Positions 5,534 through 5,962 of a stretch of DNA of 5,962 nt are shown piece by piece. The notes beneath the pieces were generated by a model. It saw nothing but the letters and a program-made list of their open reading frames with translations. It did not search any database and was not told the DNA's origin. The DNA is from Mycobacterium sp. Lineage in GTDB: Bacteria; Actinomycetota; Actinomycetes; Mycobacteriales; Mycobacteriaceae. Where the stretch lies: assembly GCA_028706695.1 (NCBI GenBank), contig JAQTVU010000172.1, positions 1 through 5,962 of the forward strand, in the 5' to 3' direction. Position numbers and translations under genes: made by a program. Each line of letters starts with the position of its first letter. Within the stretch, counting starts at the first letter, position 1.

Positions 5534-5962
5534 ATGGACTTCGCGATACGACCCCCGGAAACCAACTCCGGGCAGATCTACACGGGCGCCGGCTCGGGCC
5601 CGATGACGAGCGCCGCCACGGCCTGGGATGAGCTGGCCGCCGGCCTGGATGGGCTTTCGGCGCACTACGGTGCGCTGACCGCAGAGCTGTGCGCCGGGCG
5701 GCAGGGCCCGGCGGCCGCCGTGATGGCCCCGGCCACCGCACAGCACCAGGGTTGGCTCCAAGCGGTTGGCGCACACGCTCGGCAGGCGGCCAGCCGGCTC
5801 AAGGCGGCCGCGGACGCCTACGAGGCGGCGTTCGCGGCGGTGGTGCCCCCAGCGCAGATCGAGGCCAACCGCACCCGGCGGGCGTCGCTGGCCTCGGCCA
5901 ACGCCCTCGCCCAGACGGCGCCGGATATCGCCGATGCCGACGCCGACTACGAACACATGTGG
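5534..5962 (+). CDS. PPE family protein, N-terminal part (cut by window end)
   Basis: PPE proteins are mycobacterial surface or secreted proteins, usually exported by type VII (ESX) systems as a helical pair with a PE partner. The 143 residues seen are the standard helical PPE domain. They show MDFAIRPPETNSGQIYTG (1-18, Pro-Pro-Glu at 7-9), GSGPM (20-24), AATAWDELA (27-35), then YEAAFAAVVPPAQIEANR (96-113) and YEHMW at the end. The family's WxG turn near residue 56 here reads R-Q-G, encoded by CGG (5699-5701), so the conserved Trp is lost while Gly and Pro remain. The start has GAGAAGTGAG upstream and fits the family's MDF beginning. The C-terminal part that would give the subclass (SVP, MPTR, PPW) is beyond the window. 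No PE gene is seen directly upstream. Confidence 0.93.
   Translation, partial: MDFAIRPPETNSGQIYTGAGSGPMTSAATAWDELAAGLDGLSAHYGALTAELCAGRQGPAAAVMAPATAQHQGWLQAVGAHARQAASRLKAAADAYEAAFAAVVPPAQIEANRTRRASLASANALAQTAPDIADADADYEHMW

Overview
The window is high-GC DNA that reads as Mycobacterium or a very close relative. Its last open frame is the N-terminal domain of a PPE protein, a family largely confined to mycobacteria. Codons are strongly GC-ending, GTG starts are common, and one gene resembles the mycobacterial LpqS family. The species cannot be fixed from the sequence; a slow-growing mycobacterium is my inference.

Region 1 (1-3378) is one tight forward-strand block of [NiFe]-hydrogenase maturation genes. 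It runs: the tail of an unidentified gene, hypE, hypC, hypD, and a protein I match from memory to the uncharacterised DUF6390 family. The first two genes overlap by ATGA. The later gaps are 35, 14 and 3 nt, so one mRNA is likely. HypE and HypD with HypC build the Fe(CN)2CO part of the hydrogenase active site. HypE makes the cyanide on its C-terminal Cys (the PRIC tail is present), and the HypC-HypD pair carries and assembles the iron unit. hypA, hypB, hypF and the hydrogenase subunits are not in the window and presumably lie upstream.

Region 2 (3416-4534) is a complete nucleotide pyrophosphatase/phosphodiesterase-type (alkaline phosphatase superfamily) enzyme. It starts 37 nt after the DUF6390-like gene and may share its transcript, though no link to hydrogenase maturation is evident.

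Region 3 (4535-5300) begins with a regulatory stretch. It holds three perfect CCCGGTGAC repeats at an exact 11-bp period plus two degenerate copies, ending on a sigma-70-like promoter (CTGACA, 18 bp, TAGCAT). Next come a direct repeat of GTGAAGTTCCG and a second -10 element placed for near-leaderless expression of a 155-residue membrane-anchored or exported His/Met/Cys-containing protein. That protein ends like LpqS, a copper-regulon protein. A hairpin with a short T tract overlaps its stop codon and probably terminates it.

Region 4 (5301-5962) is the upstream region and 5' part of a PPE gene. It contains interleaved inverted repeats, four tandem 11-bp copies of a T-rich unit (TTTTGTCTTGG), and a 17-codon leader ORF with a good Shine-Dalgarno sequence ending 2 nt before the PPE start. 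The PPE protein has Arg in place of the conserved Trp of its WxG turn. It runs off the end of the window.

No tRNA, rRNA, CRISPR array, insertion sequence or phage gene was seen. The least explained items are the DUF6390-like maturation partner, the phased repeats at 4551-4605, and the repeat plus leader-ORF arrangement before the PPE gene.
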